Assembly (NCBI GenBank): GCA_040506195.1
Contig: JBEVXH010000004.1
Location: 310,001 to 374,000, forward strand
Reading direction: 5' to 3'
From: Thiodiazotropha sp040506195
GTDB taxonomy: Bacteria > Pseudomonadota > Gammaproteobacteria > Chromatiales > Chromatiaceae
DNA length: 64,000 bases
The notes below the pieces were generated by a model that was not told the origin of the DNA, did no database searches, and worked only from the letters and a program-made list of their open reading frames with translations. The position numbers and the translations under genes are program-made. Below, piece by piece: positions 54,215 to 62,768 of this stretch. How positions within the stretch are numbered: the first letter of the stretch is position 1; each line of letters opens with the position of its first letter.

Positions 54215-54486
54215 TGACTGTGTCCAAGCTGCCCTGCTGGATCTATCGCAGCCCCCGCAAGGATGAGATGTACCTGTACATCACCAGGGAAGATGATTTC
54301 TCCTATGTGCCCGAAGCCCTGCTGCAGCGTTTCGGCAAACCGGTGCAGGTCATGGAGATAACATTGACTGAGCAGAGAAAACTCGCTCGTGAGGATGTTG
54401 CGGTGGTAATGGCTAATCTGCTTGCCCAGGGATACTATCTCCAGATGCCGCCGAAGCTGGATGTGGATCTCTTTGCCGGCGATTAA
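54214..54486 (+). CDS. YcgL domain protein
   Basis: 90 residues. PCWIYRSPRKDEMYLYI and FGKPVQVMEITLTEQRKLA match the YcgL family of small gammaproteobacterial proteins of unknown function. Its start overlaps the glgP stop by one base, so translation is coupled. Coupling to a glycogen enzyme is unusual for this family, as far as I know, and may hint at a job in carbon storage. Confidence 0.85.
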   Translation: MTVSKLPCWIYRSPRKDEMYLYITREDDFSYVPEALLQRFGKPVQVMEITLTEQRKLAREDVAVVMANLLAQGYYLQMPPKLDVDLFAGD

Positions 54487-54576
54487 ATCCTATGGATCAA
54501 TATCGAATCGATAATGGAAGAACTTCAGTGGCAATAATCAAGAAGTGGTTTTCATCTATAGAATTGAGGTGCAGGA

Positions 54577-55698
54577 GTGACTGATATCGTTATAAGTGGA
54601 AGTGGACTCTACACCCCGCCTTACAGCATCAGTAATGAAGAATTGGTGCGGACATTCAACCAATATGTTGATCTGTACAACTCTCAGCATAGTGATGAGA
54701 TAGCCGCAGGTAGGTTGGCCTCGCTGGAATACTCCAGCAGCGACTTCATCGTCAAGGCTTCAGGTATCAAGAGCCGTTTTGTTGTTGATAAAGAGGGTAT
54801 TCTCGATCCTCAGCTGATGCGTCCGAATATCCCTGAAAGGGCGGATGAGGAGCTGTGCCTGCTTAGTGAAATTGGTGTGGCCGCTGCCAAGCAAGCGCTG
54901 GAGAATGCAAGTCGTGAAGCGCAGGAGGTCGATCTAGTGATCGTGGCCTGTTCCAATCTGCAGCGTGCCTACCCGGCCATCGCCATCGAGATCCAGCACC
55001 ACTTGGATTGCTCAGGTTATGGCTATGATATGAATGTGGCCTGCTCATCAGCCACCTTCGGTATAGGGGCTGCTGCGGATGCAATACGCTCGGGTACGGC
55101 CCGTTGTGCGCTGGTAATCAATCCTGAGGTCACCTCGGCTCATCTGAATTTTCGAGATCGCGACAGTCACTTTATTTTTGGAGATGTTGCCACCGCTGTC
55201 GTAGTCGAAGCCGAAGCGGGGTGTCGGTCAGACAGGGCATTCCACATACTCGGTACCAAGTTTAAGACCGAGTTCTCAAACAATATTCGCAACAATTTTG
55301 GCTTTTTGAATAATTGCCATCCTGAGGCCCGGGACAACAGTGATAAGCTGTTCAGGCAGAATGGCCGCAAGGTGTTCAAGGAGTTGCTGCCTATGGTCGG
55401 CCGTGTGATCCATGAACATTTACAAGAGATGCAACTGGAGGCGGCGGATCTAAAGCGCCTCTGGCTGCATCAAGCCAATCTGACGATGAACCTTTTTGCA
55501 GCCAAGAAACTGCTCGGTCGTGATCCTGATACACAGGAGTTGCCGATTATTCTCGACCGCTATGCCAATACCAGCTCTGCGGGATCGGTCATCGCTTTTC
55601 ATCAATATAGTGATGATTTAGTGCCAGGTGATAAGGGGGTGTTGAGCTCCTTTGGTGCCGGTTACTCGGTGGGTAGCGTGATTCTCGAGAAACGTTGA
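54577..55698 (+). CDS. beta-ketoacyl-ACP synthase III, FabH2-like
   Basis: 373 residues with a GTG start preceded by TGAGG. The catalytic triad shows as Cys in NVACSSATFG, His in LWLHQANL and Asn in RYANTSSAGS. The overall sequence follows the longer KAS III of Pseudomonas PA3286, which accepts medium-chain acyl-CoA, rather than the short FabH. It thus may let beta-oxidation intermediates enter fatty acid synthesis. It starts 90 bases after ycgL. Confidence 0.88.
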   Translation: MTDIVISGSGLYTPPYSISNEELVRTFNQYVDLYNSQHSDEIAAGRLASLEYSSSDFIVKASGIKSRFVVDKEGILDPQLMRPNIPERADEELCLLSEIGVAAAKQALENASREAQEVDLVIVACSNLQRAYPAIAIEIQHHLDCSGYGYDMNVACSSATFGIGAAADAIRSGTARCALVINPEVTSAHLNFRDRDSHFIFGDVATAVVVEAEAGCRSDRAFHILGTKFKTEFSNNIRNNFGFLNNCHPEARDNSDKLFRQNGRKVFKELLPMVGRVIHEHLQEMQLEAADLKRLWLHQANLTMNLFAAKKLLGRDPDTQELPIILDRYANTSSAGSVIAFHQYSDDLVPGDKGVLSSFGAGYSVGSVILEKR

Positions 55699-55737
55699 TT
55701 GATGCCAAGCGGGTTTCCAATGCTTATTTACTATCGG

Positions 55738-56477
55738 TCAAAGTATGGGTTCCAAAGGCAGTAAACCCCAGAGATTTTCTTTCAGTCTATTCAAATAACC
55801 GATATTTTGCTGCTCATCGGATAAATTTGCTTCCCGGCAATTTTCAGTCGCCATCTCCTGACGGATCGCCTGCGCTGCCTGTTGCGCAATCCTCTCATCG
55901 CGTATTATGAGTCCTACTTCCGTGTTCAGGTTTACTGATCTTGGGTCTAAATTGAAGGTTCCGATATAGGTAATACGGTCGTCGATGACCATTGACTTGG
56001 CATGCAAGGCAAATATCGGCGCCTCCCTGCCCGGTTGTTCATGGCGATCGATCAGTCGCCGATAGATAGCTGGTTTAGATCGGTATTCGTAGATCTTGAT
56101 GCCGAGATCGAGCAGTCTTTGTTTCTGCTTTTGGTACCCCGAATGGGCCTGGAGATTATCTGTGGATCCAAGGGAGTTTGTGACGATGGCAATTTCGATA
56201 CCTCTATCCAACATTTCGGAAAATATTCGAAGCCCCCTTCCGGCTTGAACAGATACGGGCTTTCTATCAGAACCTGGCGCTTGGCTTCCGACAATAGATT
56301 GATAAGGGAGGTAGTGGTTTGTCCGCCGCCATCGAGCTGATGGGTTTGGTTGTTTTTGCCGGGGATATCGTGGAGGTAGTCCGCACTGGCCCACTGCATC
56401 CCGGCTTGCACGAATGATGTCTGCAGGACCAGTAACAGAAAGCTGAGCAGCTGAGAGATGGGCAGCCAGGGTTTTAT
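55738..56477 (-). pseudogene. decayed phospholipase D family protein
   Basis: Read on the minus strand, an ATA codon at 56477-56475 stands where a start is expected; it is followed by KPWLPISQLLSFLLLVLQTS, a good signal peptide. The frame goes on to ADYLHDIPGKNNQTH and QVLIESPYLFKPEGG, then breaks at a run of five G near 56237. The other frame completes LRIFSEMLDRGIEIAIVTNS and reaches FALHAKSMVIDDRITYIGTF, an HKD motif, and ends RLKENLWGLLPLEP. The first HKD half normally found in two-HKD (ClsC/YmdC-like) proteins is missing between the signal and the middle part. Lost start, internal deletion and frameshift all point to a dead gene. Confidence 0.75.
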
Positions 56478-56550
56478 AAAACCTGTTAGAGTTTAAAATG
56501 CCATCCCTGTTATCGCGCTGTTTATCGAATCGACCTCCATCAAAATACCA

Positions 56551-56754
56551 TCAATAGTGCGGTGGAGAAGGTTCAGTCTCACCAGGTTGCAGCGGTGATG
56601 GATCCAGCGCCTGCAGGCGTTGACGTAGTGTCTCTACGGTTCTGTTGAGGGAATCGATGGTGCGTTGTTGCTGGATAAGGGTTTCACTGAGGGTGTGTAT
56701 GGCCTGTTCCTGAAAAGCCATACGACTCTCCAGGTCGATAATGCGGTCGTTCAT
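56551..56754 (-). CDS. slyX: SlyX family protein
   Basis: 67 residues. RIIDLESRMAFQEQAIHTLS and QQRTIDSLNRTVETLRQRL form a short coiled coil, and the C-terminus has the PHY ending of SlyX. The function is unknown. It is the last gene of a five-gene minus-strand operon, six bases after the ArsR gene. Confidence 0.9.
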   Translation of the reverse strand: MNDRIIDLESRMAFQEQAIHTLSETLIQQQRTIDSLNRTVETLRQRLQALDPSPLQPGETEPSPPHY

Positions 56755-56760
56755 CTTTGC

Positions 56761-57096
56761 CTATCTTGGGTAACGGTCGTCGAGATTGGCCGGGCAGAGT
56801 ACATTCCGCATGATACCGATAAGCTCCAGCAGCTGATGGTTGCGAATGCGATAGTAGATGCGGTTAGCCTCTTTGCGCGATACTACGATGTTTTTGTTTC
56901 GCAACTGCTCAAGATGTTGAGAGATATTGCTCTGGGAGGTACCGGTTCGTTCAACGATTTCGCCGACCGAGAGTTCATTCTCCCCCAGTGAGCAGAGAAT
57001 CTTCCAACGCAACGGGTGGGCCATGGCCTTGAGGGCATTGGCGGTAAGCGATGTGTCTTCTTCATCGGTCAGGCGTGGGTCGATTGGCTCGTTCAT
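56761..57096 (-). CDS. ArsR family regulator, SqrR/BigR/YgaV-like
   Basis: 111 residues from the ATG at 57096, which has AAGGAGC upstream; an earlier start at 57132 overlaps the REC-PAS gene. The winged-helix fold is KAMAHPLRWKILCSLGENEL, ISQHLEQLRNKNIVVSRKEA and RIYYRI. Two cysteines lie at 35 and 101, in ILCSL and NVLCP. The same two positions, spaced 66 residues, hold the sensor thiols of SqrR, BigR and YgaV, which form polysulfide bridges with reactive sulfur. Metal sites of ArsR/SmtB are absent. This is thus probably a repressor of sulfide or redox genes. Genes are 13 bases after REC-PAS. Confidence 0.85.
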   Translation of the reverse strand: MNEPIDPRLTDEEDTSLTANALKAMAHPLRWKILCSLGENELSVGEIVERTGTSQSNISQHLEQLRNKNIVVSRKEANRIYYRIRNHQLLELIGIMRNVLCPANLDDRYPR

Positions 57097-57109
57097 TGTT
57101 TCAAGCTCC

Positions 57110-57967
57110 TTAGGATGCGTTTTGCACAGCATCCATGTCGCGGATATAACCTGTCATATCCTTTGCGATACATATAATATGGCTGATATTTCCCTTGCTG
57201 TCTTTAACCGCGGTACGTGAGAAGAGAATTGGTACGCGTCGACCGTCTTTGGCGATGAAACTCGCCTCGATTCGGCTCAAGGCCCCGGTTCGTATCAATG
57301 CCTCCAGCCAGGTGCCGAAGAAGGCGCCTGCCTGTTCCTCTGCCTCCTCTTCGAAAACATCGCCGATCGACATCTGCAGTAGATCGGTCTCACTGTAGTC
57401 AAGCATCTTACAGGCGGCCGGGTTGACGGATTCGATCTCACCCTCCGGATTGAGCACCAGCAGCGCCTCACCCATATAGGTTATGATATTTTCAAGGTGT
57501 TGCTTGGCGGCGGCCAGTTCTGCCGTTCTTTCCGCCACCTTTTGTTCCAGGATTCTGTTGAGTTCCCGTTCTTTTTCGATGAGTCTGAAATAGGTGCTGA
57601 TCTTATTCAGTAATTGGTTGTCATCGATGGGTTTCAGCAGATAGTCGACACCACCTACCTCATAACCCTTGAGCTGGAACTCTTCGGTCTTGAACGCGGC
57701 TGTAAGGAAGATGATTGGGATGTCTTTGGTCTTTTTACGGATTTTCAGCATCGATGCGGTCTGAAAGCCGTCCATCTCCGGCATCTGTACATCCAGAATG
57801 ATAAGGTCGATACCGGGTTCCCTGACGGCGATGTCGAGAGCCTGTTGACCCGATGTGGCCTCCAGGATCTTCACGTCCATATAACGCTCAACCAGGGTAC
57901 GCAAGGTGAACAGGTTGTGCGCGTGGTCATCCACGATCAGGAGTTTGAAACCGGCGTATCTCTTCAT
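57110..57967 (-). CDS. response regulator with PAS output domain
   Basis: 285 residues. A REC domain (residues 5-128) has LLIVDDHAHN, the phosphoacceptor Asp in LIILDVQMPEMDG and Lys in LLKPIDDN. A short helical linker (LNRILEQKVAERTAELAAAK) leads to a PAS domain (about 160-280) with SVNPAACKMLDYSE and ASFIAKDGRRVPILFSR. There is no DNA-binding or enzyme domain. It must act through another protein, probably the hybrid kinase 18 bases upstream. Confidence 0.88.
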   Translation of the reverse strand: MKRYAGFKLLIVDDHAHNLFTLRTLVERYMDVKILEATSGQQALDIAVREPGIDLIILDVQMPEMDGFQTASMLKIRKKTKDIPIIFLTAAFKTEEFQLKGYEVGGVDYLLKPIDDNQLLNKISTYFRLIEKERELNRILEQKVAERTAELAAAKQHLENIITYMGEALLVLNPEGEIESVNPAACKMLDYSETDLLQMSIGDVFEEEAEEQAGAFFGTWLEALIRTGALSRIEASFIAKDGRRVPILFSRTAVKDSKGNISHIICIAKDMTGYIRDMDAVQNAS

Positions 57968-57985
57968 TCTGTCTCTATATGTACA

Positions 57986-60325
57986 CTAAAAAAGCGCCTG
58001 CAGTTTCTCAGGGGAGACCGGTTTGGTTAAAACTTCATCTGCTCCGGCATCCAGGCACAGGCTGCGGTCTTCCGCCGCATTCTTCGCGCTTAGTACGATC
58101 ACTTTGAGTGTATCGAGCTTCATCTTGCTGCGTATATGCCTGATCGTATCATAGCCATCCTGCTCCAGCATCATGCCGTCTATCAAGACAATGTTGAAAT
58201 CCGGATCATCTTTTAGGGTATCAAGGGCCTCCTGGCCGTCACATGCAGCAGTCACCTCAAAGCCCCAGCCTTCCAGCAACGGTGTAAGCGCAAGCAGGCT
58301 CTGCAGATCACCATCCACGACCAGGATGCGCTGATCTGCAAAGGGTGTTTTCGTTGGTTCCGCCATTGAGGTGATTGCCAGAGTAGGGATACTTTCCTGC
58401 ATCAGCCGAGGCTCCTCCGTCACCTGCAACTCGATCTGATGGGAAGAGAGCGCGCTGTGATCGAGCTCCAGCGGCAGACACAGGGTGAATCTGGCCCCGG
58501 ATCCTTCTTCGCTTTCCAGGCTTATTTCGCCACCCAGCAGATGAGCCAGTTCACGGCTGATACTCAGTCCCAGACCTGTACCGCCGAAACGCCGGCTGGT
58601 GGAGCCATCCGCCTGCTTGAACGCCTCGAAAATCAGCTCGTGCTTACTTGCGGGAATCCCGACACCGCTGTCTTCAACGGCAAAGCATAGGGGATATAGT
58701 TCCACTTCCGGCTGCATGAAAACACCTACCTTAGCCCCGCCTTGATGGGTAAATTTGAGCGCGTTGGAGAGGAAATTCTTCAGAATCTGGCGAACTTTGT
58801 CCTGATCCGACAGGATGCTCTCCGGCAACGAAGGTGCATATTCGAGGGAGAGCTGCAGGCCCTTGGCGTCGAACTGGGGTTTCACCATTTCGATAAGATC
58901 CGAAACCAGAGGCTTGATGGGGATCAGCTGCAGGCTGATACTGGCTTTACCCGCCTCGATTCGCGACAGATCGAGGATATTGTCGATCAGGGCCCGCAGA
59001 TCGCGTCCGGCCTCATGAATGACCTGCAGCTGTCTCGTCTGATCTGCGGACAGACTCTCGGGCGCCTCATTGAGCATCTTGGACAACAACAGGATGGAGT
59101 TGAGGGGGGTTCGCAGTTCATGGCTGACATTGGCCAGGAACTGGGATTTGTAGCGATTGGACTCTTCCAGTTGTCGTGCGTGCTGGCGTTGCGCCCCGGC
59201 CTGTTTTGAATGATGCTCGGCAAGTTCTGTCAGCTGCTGCCCCAGCTGTTTTATCTCTTGCGATCCTTTCCAGTTAAACTCTACCGCTTCATCCTCACGC
59301 AGGACCCGTCCCACACCATCACGTAGCTTTTGACCGAACTGTTCTGCACGCATGGCGATAAATCGGGCAACGATGAACAGGATAACCAAGGCAATGACTA
59401 CGATAGTCATGACGCGAATGATCAGGACATTGCGGAACGTATGCAGAGGTGAGGGATCGACTGGCCGACCAACCCATAAGGGACCGGAACCTTCGGTGCT
59501 GAAGAGCGGTACCCAGATTACCTGTCTGCCCTGACCGCCTTCCCAGAGTGCCAGGCTGTTCTTGTCGAAGATTGCCTGCAGGCCGGTGAAGTCCTCAAAT
59601 GCGCGTTGCTCGGCGCTTCCCTTGAGACGCTCATCCAGGTAAGCGCCATCATTGGTGACCCAAAGCGTGTTGCGGTAGGCGCTGGCCATGCCCCCTACGT
59701 CGATATTGACCACCACGGCACCCAATGGAACCACTCGCTCCTGACGGTCGGGCCCGATTATCGGACTGATCATCCGCAGGGTCATGAATCGCCTGGGGTC
59801 CAAATGGGACACATTAGGGTTAAGACTGATCTTACTGACTGCGACCCGCCCATACTCCTGGAGGATATTGTGTTGAAAAAAATCTCTGGATGGCATGTCC
59901 GGTTTTTTGATAGTCGGTTCCCACTGTTGAGTCCGGGCATTCAACTCCAGCCAGAAGCGGGGGTTGCCTTCAAGATCGAGAAAAAGGATCTGAAATATAT
60001 CGAGATGGTCGCGAAGGATCTGGTTGATCCATTTGGTGTAGCGCACCCGTGCGTGATCGATCTGCTCCTGTCCCTCTTCCAAGTCGCGTTGCCCCAGGAT
60101 GAGGCCAGGCTCAGGGAGTTTCGCCAGTAGACGCAACATCTCGTGACGGCTTGCAAGATGTTCATCGAGATCGCGGAAATCCGCACGCAGATTCTGCAAA
60201 TAGGCCTTGTGATAGAAAAATTCGAGGCGATCCAGGACAAATGGCAGATTCGTCATTACCATCGCGGTCAAAGGTGCGAAACCAAATAGAAACAGCAGTA
60301 TCAGAATCTGAGTGCGAATTTTCAC
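57986..60325 (-). CDS. membrane hybrid histidine kinase
   Basis: 779 residues. Two membrane helices (about 7-26 and 297-322) frame a periplasmic sensor of about 270 residues, dCache-like by size. HAMP-like residues follow, then a coiled coil and HisKA with FLANVSHELRTPLNSILLL. The ATPase has NFLSNALKFTHQ, VEDSGVGIP and FGGTGLGLSISR. The C-terminal REC domain has the Asp in VLIDGMMLEQDGYD and Lys in VLTKPVSP. It receives an unknown signal and likely phosphorylates the REC-PAS partner. The bcp gene is 28 bases upstream. Confidence 0.92.
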   Translation of the reverse strand: MKIRTQILILLFLFGFAPLTAMVMTNLPFVLDRLEFFYHKAYLQNLRADFRDLDEHLASRHEMLRLLAKLPEPGLILGQRDLEEGQEQIDHARVRYTKWINQILRDHLDIFQILFLDLEGNPRFWLELNARTQQWEPTIKKPDMPSRDFFQHNILQEYGRVAVSKISLNPNVSHLDPRRFMTLRMISPIIGPDRQERVVPLGAVVVNIDVGGMASAYRNTLWVTNDGAYLDERLKGSAEQRAFEDFTGLQAIFDKNSLALWEGGQGRQVIWVPLFSTEGSGPLWVGRPVDPSPLHTFRNVLIIRVMTIVVIALVILFIVARFIAMRAEQFGQKLRDGVGRVLREDEAVEFNWKGSQEIKQLGQQLTELAEHHSKQAGAQRQHARQLEESNRYKSQFLANVSHELRTPLNSILLLSKMLNEAPESLSADQTRQLQVIHEAGRDLRALIDNILDLSRIEAGKASISLQLIPIKPLVSDLIEMVKPQFDAKGLQLSLEYAPSLPESILSDQDKVRQILKNFLSNALKFTHQGGAKVGVFMQPEVELYPLCFAVEDSGVGIPASKHELIFEAFKQADGSTSRRFGGTGLGLSISRELAHLLGGEISLESEEGSGARFTLCLPLELDHSALSSHQIELQVTEEPRLMQESIPTLAITSMAEPTKTPFADQRILVVDGDLQSLLALTPLLEGWGFEVTAACDGQEALDTLKDDPDFNIVLIDGMMLEQDGYDTIRHIRSKMKLDTLKVIVLSAKNAAEDRSLCLDAGADEVLTKPVSPEKLQALF

Positions 60326-60353
60326 GTATACGTCATGTTCAGCTGCTGACCAA

Positions 60354-60821
60354 TCAAGTGATCTTCTTCACCTTCTCCAGTACCTGGGTTGCATGACCTT
60401 TCGGTTTCACGTCATACAGCGCCTCTCTTATGATACCCGCTTTGTCGACGATAAACGTCGAGCGTAGGATGCCCATTCTTTTCTCGCCGTTTTTCTCCTT
60501 TTCCCGCCAAACATCATAGTCGTTGCATACTTCGCCCTCGGTATCCGCAAGCAACTGCATGGTGAGACCGTGTTTATCGCGGAATGCGGCATGGCTGACG
60601 CAGTTGTCCCGACTGATGCCTATCACCTGTGTATCCAGCGCGGAAAACTCATCCATCAGGTCCGAGAGTTCCAATGCCTCAATGGTACAACCGGTGGTAT
60701 CGTCTTTCGGATAGAAATAGATCACCAGGTTCTGGTTACCGAGAAAATGATTGGAATTGATGATATGCATGTCAGCGTCCGGTAACTCAAAGGGTGGTGC
60801 TTTATCTCCAGGGTTGAGCAT
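60354..60821 (-). CDS. bcp: peroxiredoxin, Bcp type
   Basis: 155 residues. The peroxidatic Cys is in YPKDDTTGCTIEALEL, the BCP/PrxQ pattern, with the later Cys residues in NCVSH and EVCNDY. The Cys at +5, present in some members for resolving, is missing. It reduces peroxides with thioredoxin. It is the first gene of the operon that goes on with the hybrid kinase, REC-PAS, ArsR and SlyX, thus likely controlled with redox sensing. Confidence 0.93.
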   Translation of the reverse strand: MLNPGDKAPPFELPDADMHIINSNHFLGNQNLVIYFYPKDDTTGCTIEALELSDLMDEFSALDTQVIGISRDNCVSHAAFRDKHGLTMQLLADTEGEVCNDYDVWREKEKNGEKRMGILRSTFIVDKAGIIREALYDVKPKGHATQVLEKVKKIT

Positions 60822-61315
60822 CTATTTTTCCTCTGTGTTTATGTTGGTCGTTATATCTGTGTCCTGGCTTGTGTGCCGCTATAGCCCCGCTGTCAGCCCG
60901 ATGCACATAGTGGCAAGATAGTTGACTCCATGGAGCTGGGTCAACTACCGGTATGCAATGACCTGCAGCCGCTTGAGGGTATGCTGGCCGGACGACCGAT
61001 CAGTCGCTGTTCTCTGACTGCCCTTTTTTTAGTCCAAAGGTGGCGCAAATAGCTTGTTCGGCGAGGTGCAGGAGGCTTTACTCGGTGCACTGTCAAGGTG
61101 TATTAAGGTAAATCCCGCAGGTTAATTTCGGTAAACCCATTATCGCGAACGGTAGGAAAAATCGCTGATTCATAGCATAATGTTAAATCGAGGTACGGTC
61201 CTTGATTCCTTGAGCCATTCAAATAACCAAATATTTTGTGGTTATTGTTTCGTCAGTGTGTGGCGGTTTGCCCGCACAAGCAAGGAAGCACCGAAATCAG
61301 AGAAGGCTAATCCAC
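60822..61315. other. 494-bp intergenic region with inverted repeats
   Basis: Between divergent bcp and the ATPase gene. AGTTGAC and GTCAACT (60920-60946) form a 7-bp inverted repeat around 13 bases, about 100 bases from the bcp start. A second, AATAACCA / TGGTTATT at 61222-61246, lies 70 bases before the ATPase gene. No gene is seen. Confidence 0.5.
61222..61246. promoter_or_regulatory. 8-bp inverted repeat upstream of the ATPase gene
   Basis: AATAACCA and TGGTTATT pair perfectly around the 9-base centre AATATTTTG. Position and AT-richness suit an operator or a promoter element. No matching regulator is known in the window. Confidence 0.4.
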
Positions 61316-62404
61316 ATGTACGATGACTTTTACAAGCTTGACGGAAAACCATTCCAGCTTACGCCGGACCATAAATTCTTCTTCAACAGTAAGGGACATA
61401 ATCGTGCCATGGCCTATTTGCGTTACGGTCTTGAGCAGGGAGAGGGATTTATCGTCATCACGGGGGGCATAGGCACCGGCAAGACCACCCTGGTACGCAA
61501 TTTGTTCGATGAATTGAGCAATATGAATGTCATGGCCGCCCAGTTGGTTACCACCCAGGTCGACCCGGACGATATGTTGCGTATGGTCTGTGCCTCTTTT
61601 GGTCTGGCTCATGAGGGGCTCAACAAGGCTACCCTGCTGCATAATCTGGAGGCCATAGCACGCGCTCGGCATGCAGAGGGAAAGCAGATGTTGCTGGTGG
61701 TGGATGAGGCGCAGAACCTGCCGCCCCGATCGGTCGAGGAACTGCGCATGCTCTCCAACTTCCAGGTCAACAACAAGGCCTTGGTACAGACCTTTCTCCT
61801 GGGTCAGGAGGAGTTCAAACGCACCCTGCAGAGTCCGGGAATGGAACAGGTGAGACAACGTATCATCGCCTCCTACCATCTGGATCCGTTGAGCGCAGAG
61901 GAGACGGAAAAGTATATCCTGCATCGACTGCAACTGGTCGGCTGGAAGGAGGATCCCACTTTCGCGGATGGTGTTTTTCCGATGATCTTCGAGTTCACTG
62001 GCGGTGTGCCGCGCCGGATCAATGCGATGTGCGACAGAATGATGCTGTACGGCTGTCTGGAAGAGCTCCATACGCTTGAAAAGGATGCAGTACTGTCGGT
62101 GATGCAGGAGCTGGAACAAGAGGTCAGCTTTGATCCTCCCGGTAAAGAAGAGGAAGAGCAGTCACAGCAACTTGCATCCGTCTCCCCGCTGCATCCGGCC
62201 GGAGGGGGGGTGAATGGCAATCAGGCGGCGGCTACCCAGCCGTCACCGCAAACCCTGGCCCATGCCGATGAACTGGTCTATCGGATACAAGACCTTGAAA
62301 AGGAGATCAGCAGTCTGAAAAAGACGCTGAGAAACGAGCAGAAGCTGCTGCGGAAGGCGATTCTGCTGCAGATGGATCTGGATGAGTATGAGGATCTTGA
62401 TTAA
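61316..62404 (+). CDS. AAA ATPase of the PEP-CTERM-locus (ExeA-like) type
   Basis: 362 residues from the ATG at 61316, with AGAAGG upstream; a GTG-type start at 61238 is an unlikely extension. It starts MYDDFYKLDGKPFQLTPDH and has AYLRYGLEQGEGFIVITGG, the Walker A GIGTGKTTLV and Walker B LLVVDEAQNLP. A C-terminal coiled coil (LEKEISSLKKTL) ends it. This matches the putative secretion ATPase group found in exosortase/PEP-CTERM loci and is close to ExeA. No exosortase or PEP-CTERM gene is in the window. Confidence 0.82.
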   Translation: MYDDFYKLDGKPFQLTPDHKFFFNSKGHNRAMAYLRYGLEQGEGFIVITGGIGTGKTTLVRNLFDELSNMNVMAAQLVTTQVDPDDMLRMVCASFGLAHEGLNKATLLHNLEAIARARHAEGKQMLLVVDEAQNLPPRSVEELRMLSNFQVNNKALVQTFLLGQEEFKRTLQSPGMEQVRQRIIASYHLDPLSAEETEKYILHRLQLVGWKEDPTFADGVFPMIFEFTGGVPRRINAMCDRMMLYGCLEELHTLEKDAVLSVMQELEQEVSFDPPGKEEEEQSQQLASVSPLHPAGGGVNGNQAAATQPSPQTLAHADELVYRIQDLEKEISSLKKTLRNEQKLLRKAILLQMDLDEYEDLD

Positions 62405-62426
62405 TCAGTGATGGGCGCGCCCGGTC

Positions 62427-62651
62427 TCAGTCCAGGGCGGGTCCGATCATCACATCGATAGGTTCGAATCCGCGCGCCTCAAGGGCCTCGGCAATATCAT
62501 CCCAGCGATAGTCACGATTTGTCTCTTCTGCCTGGGCAATAATGCCTGTTGCGAAGCGGTATGCCTCATTGGTATCGAGATCCTTCGGGACCTTTACCAG
62601 CCGAATCTCATCAAAACGCGCACTGGGCAGAACCATATACTTTTCTTTCAT
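62427..62651 (-). CDS. small hypothetical protein
   Basis: 74 residues from the ATG at 62651 with GGAACA upstream; an earlier frame to 62705 is less likely. The protein is acidic and soluble (MKEKYMVLPSARFDEIRLVK, then FATGIIAQAEETNRDY). No known domain. It ends 23 bases from the ATPase stop, convergent. A dispersed stem-loop element lies 60 bases before its start. Confidence 0.6.
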   Translation of the reverse strand: MKEKYMVLPSARFDEIRLVKVPKDLDTNEAYRFATGIIAQAEETNRDYRWDDIAEALEARGFEPIDVMIGPALD

Positions 62652-62711
62652 ATCTGTTCCATACGGTATGGTTATTGCGCACAATGTGCCACATAAATCT
62701 CTCATATACTA

Positions 62712-62740
62712 GGGTCTATTGGATGAGTGTTTACAGGCCC
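62712..62740 (-). repeat. dispersed stem-loop element, copy 4
   Basis: GGGTC (62712-62716) and GGCCC (62736-62740) pair with one G-T pair around 19 bases. On the minus strand the loop is TGTAAACACTCATCCAATA. It lies 28 bases after the stop of the membrane protein and in the same direction. Confidence 0.6.
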
Positions 62741-62768
62741 CGTTTGCGCATCGCTGTTGCAAAACCGT

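Noticed and set aside
56052..56411. Separate gene of 119 residues on the minus strand
   Set aside because: It is the front part of the broken phospholipase D gene; its last 60 residues are out of frame.
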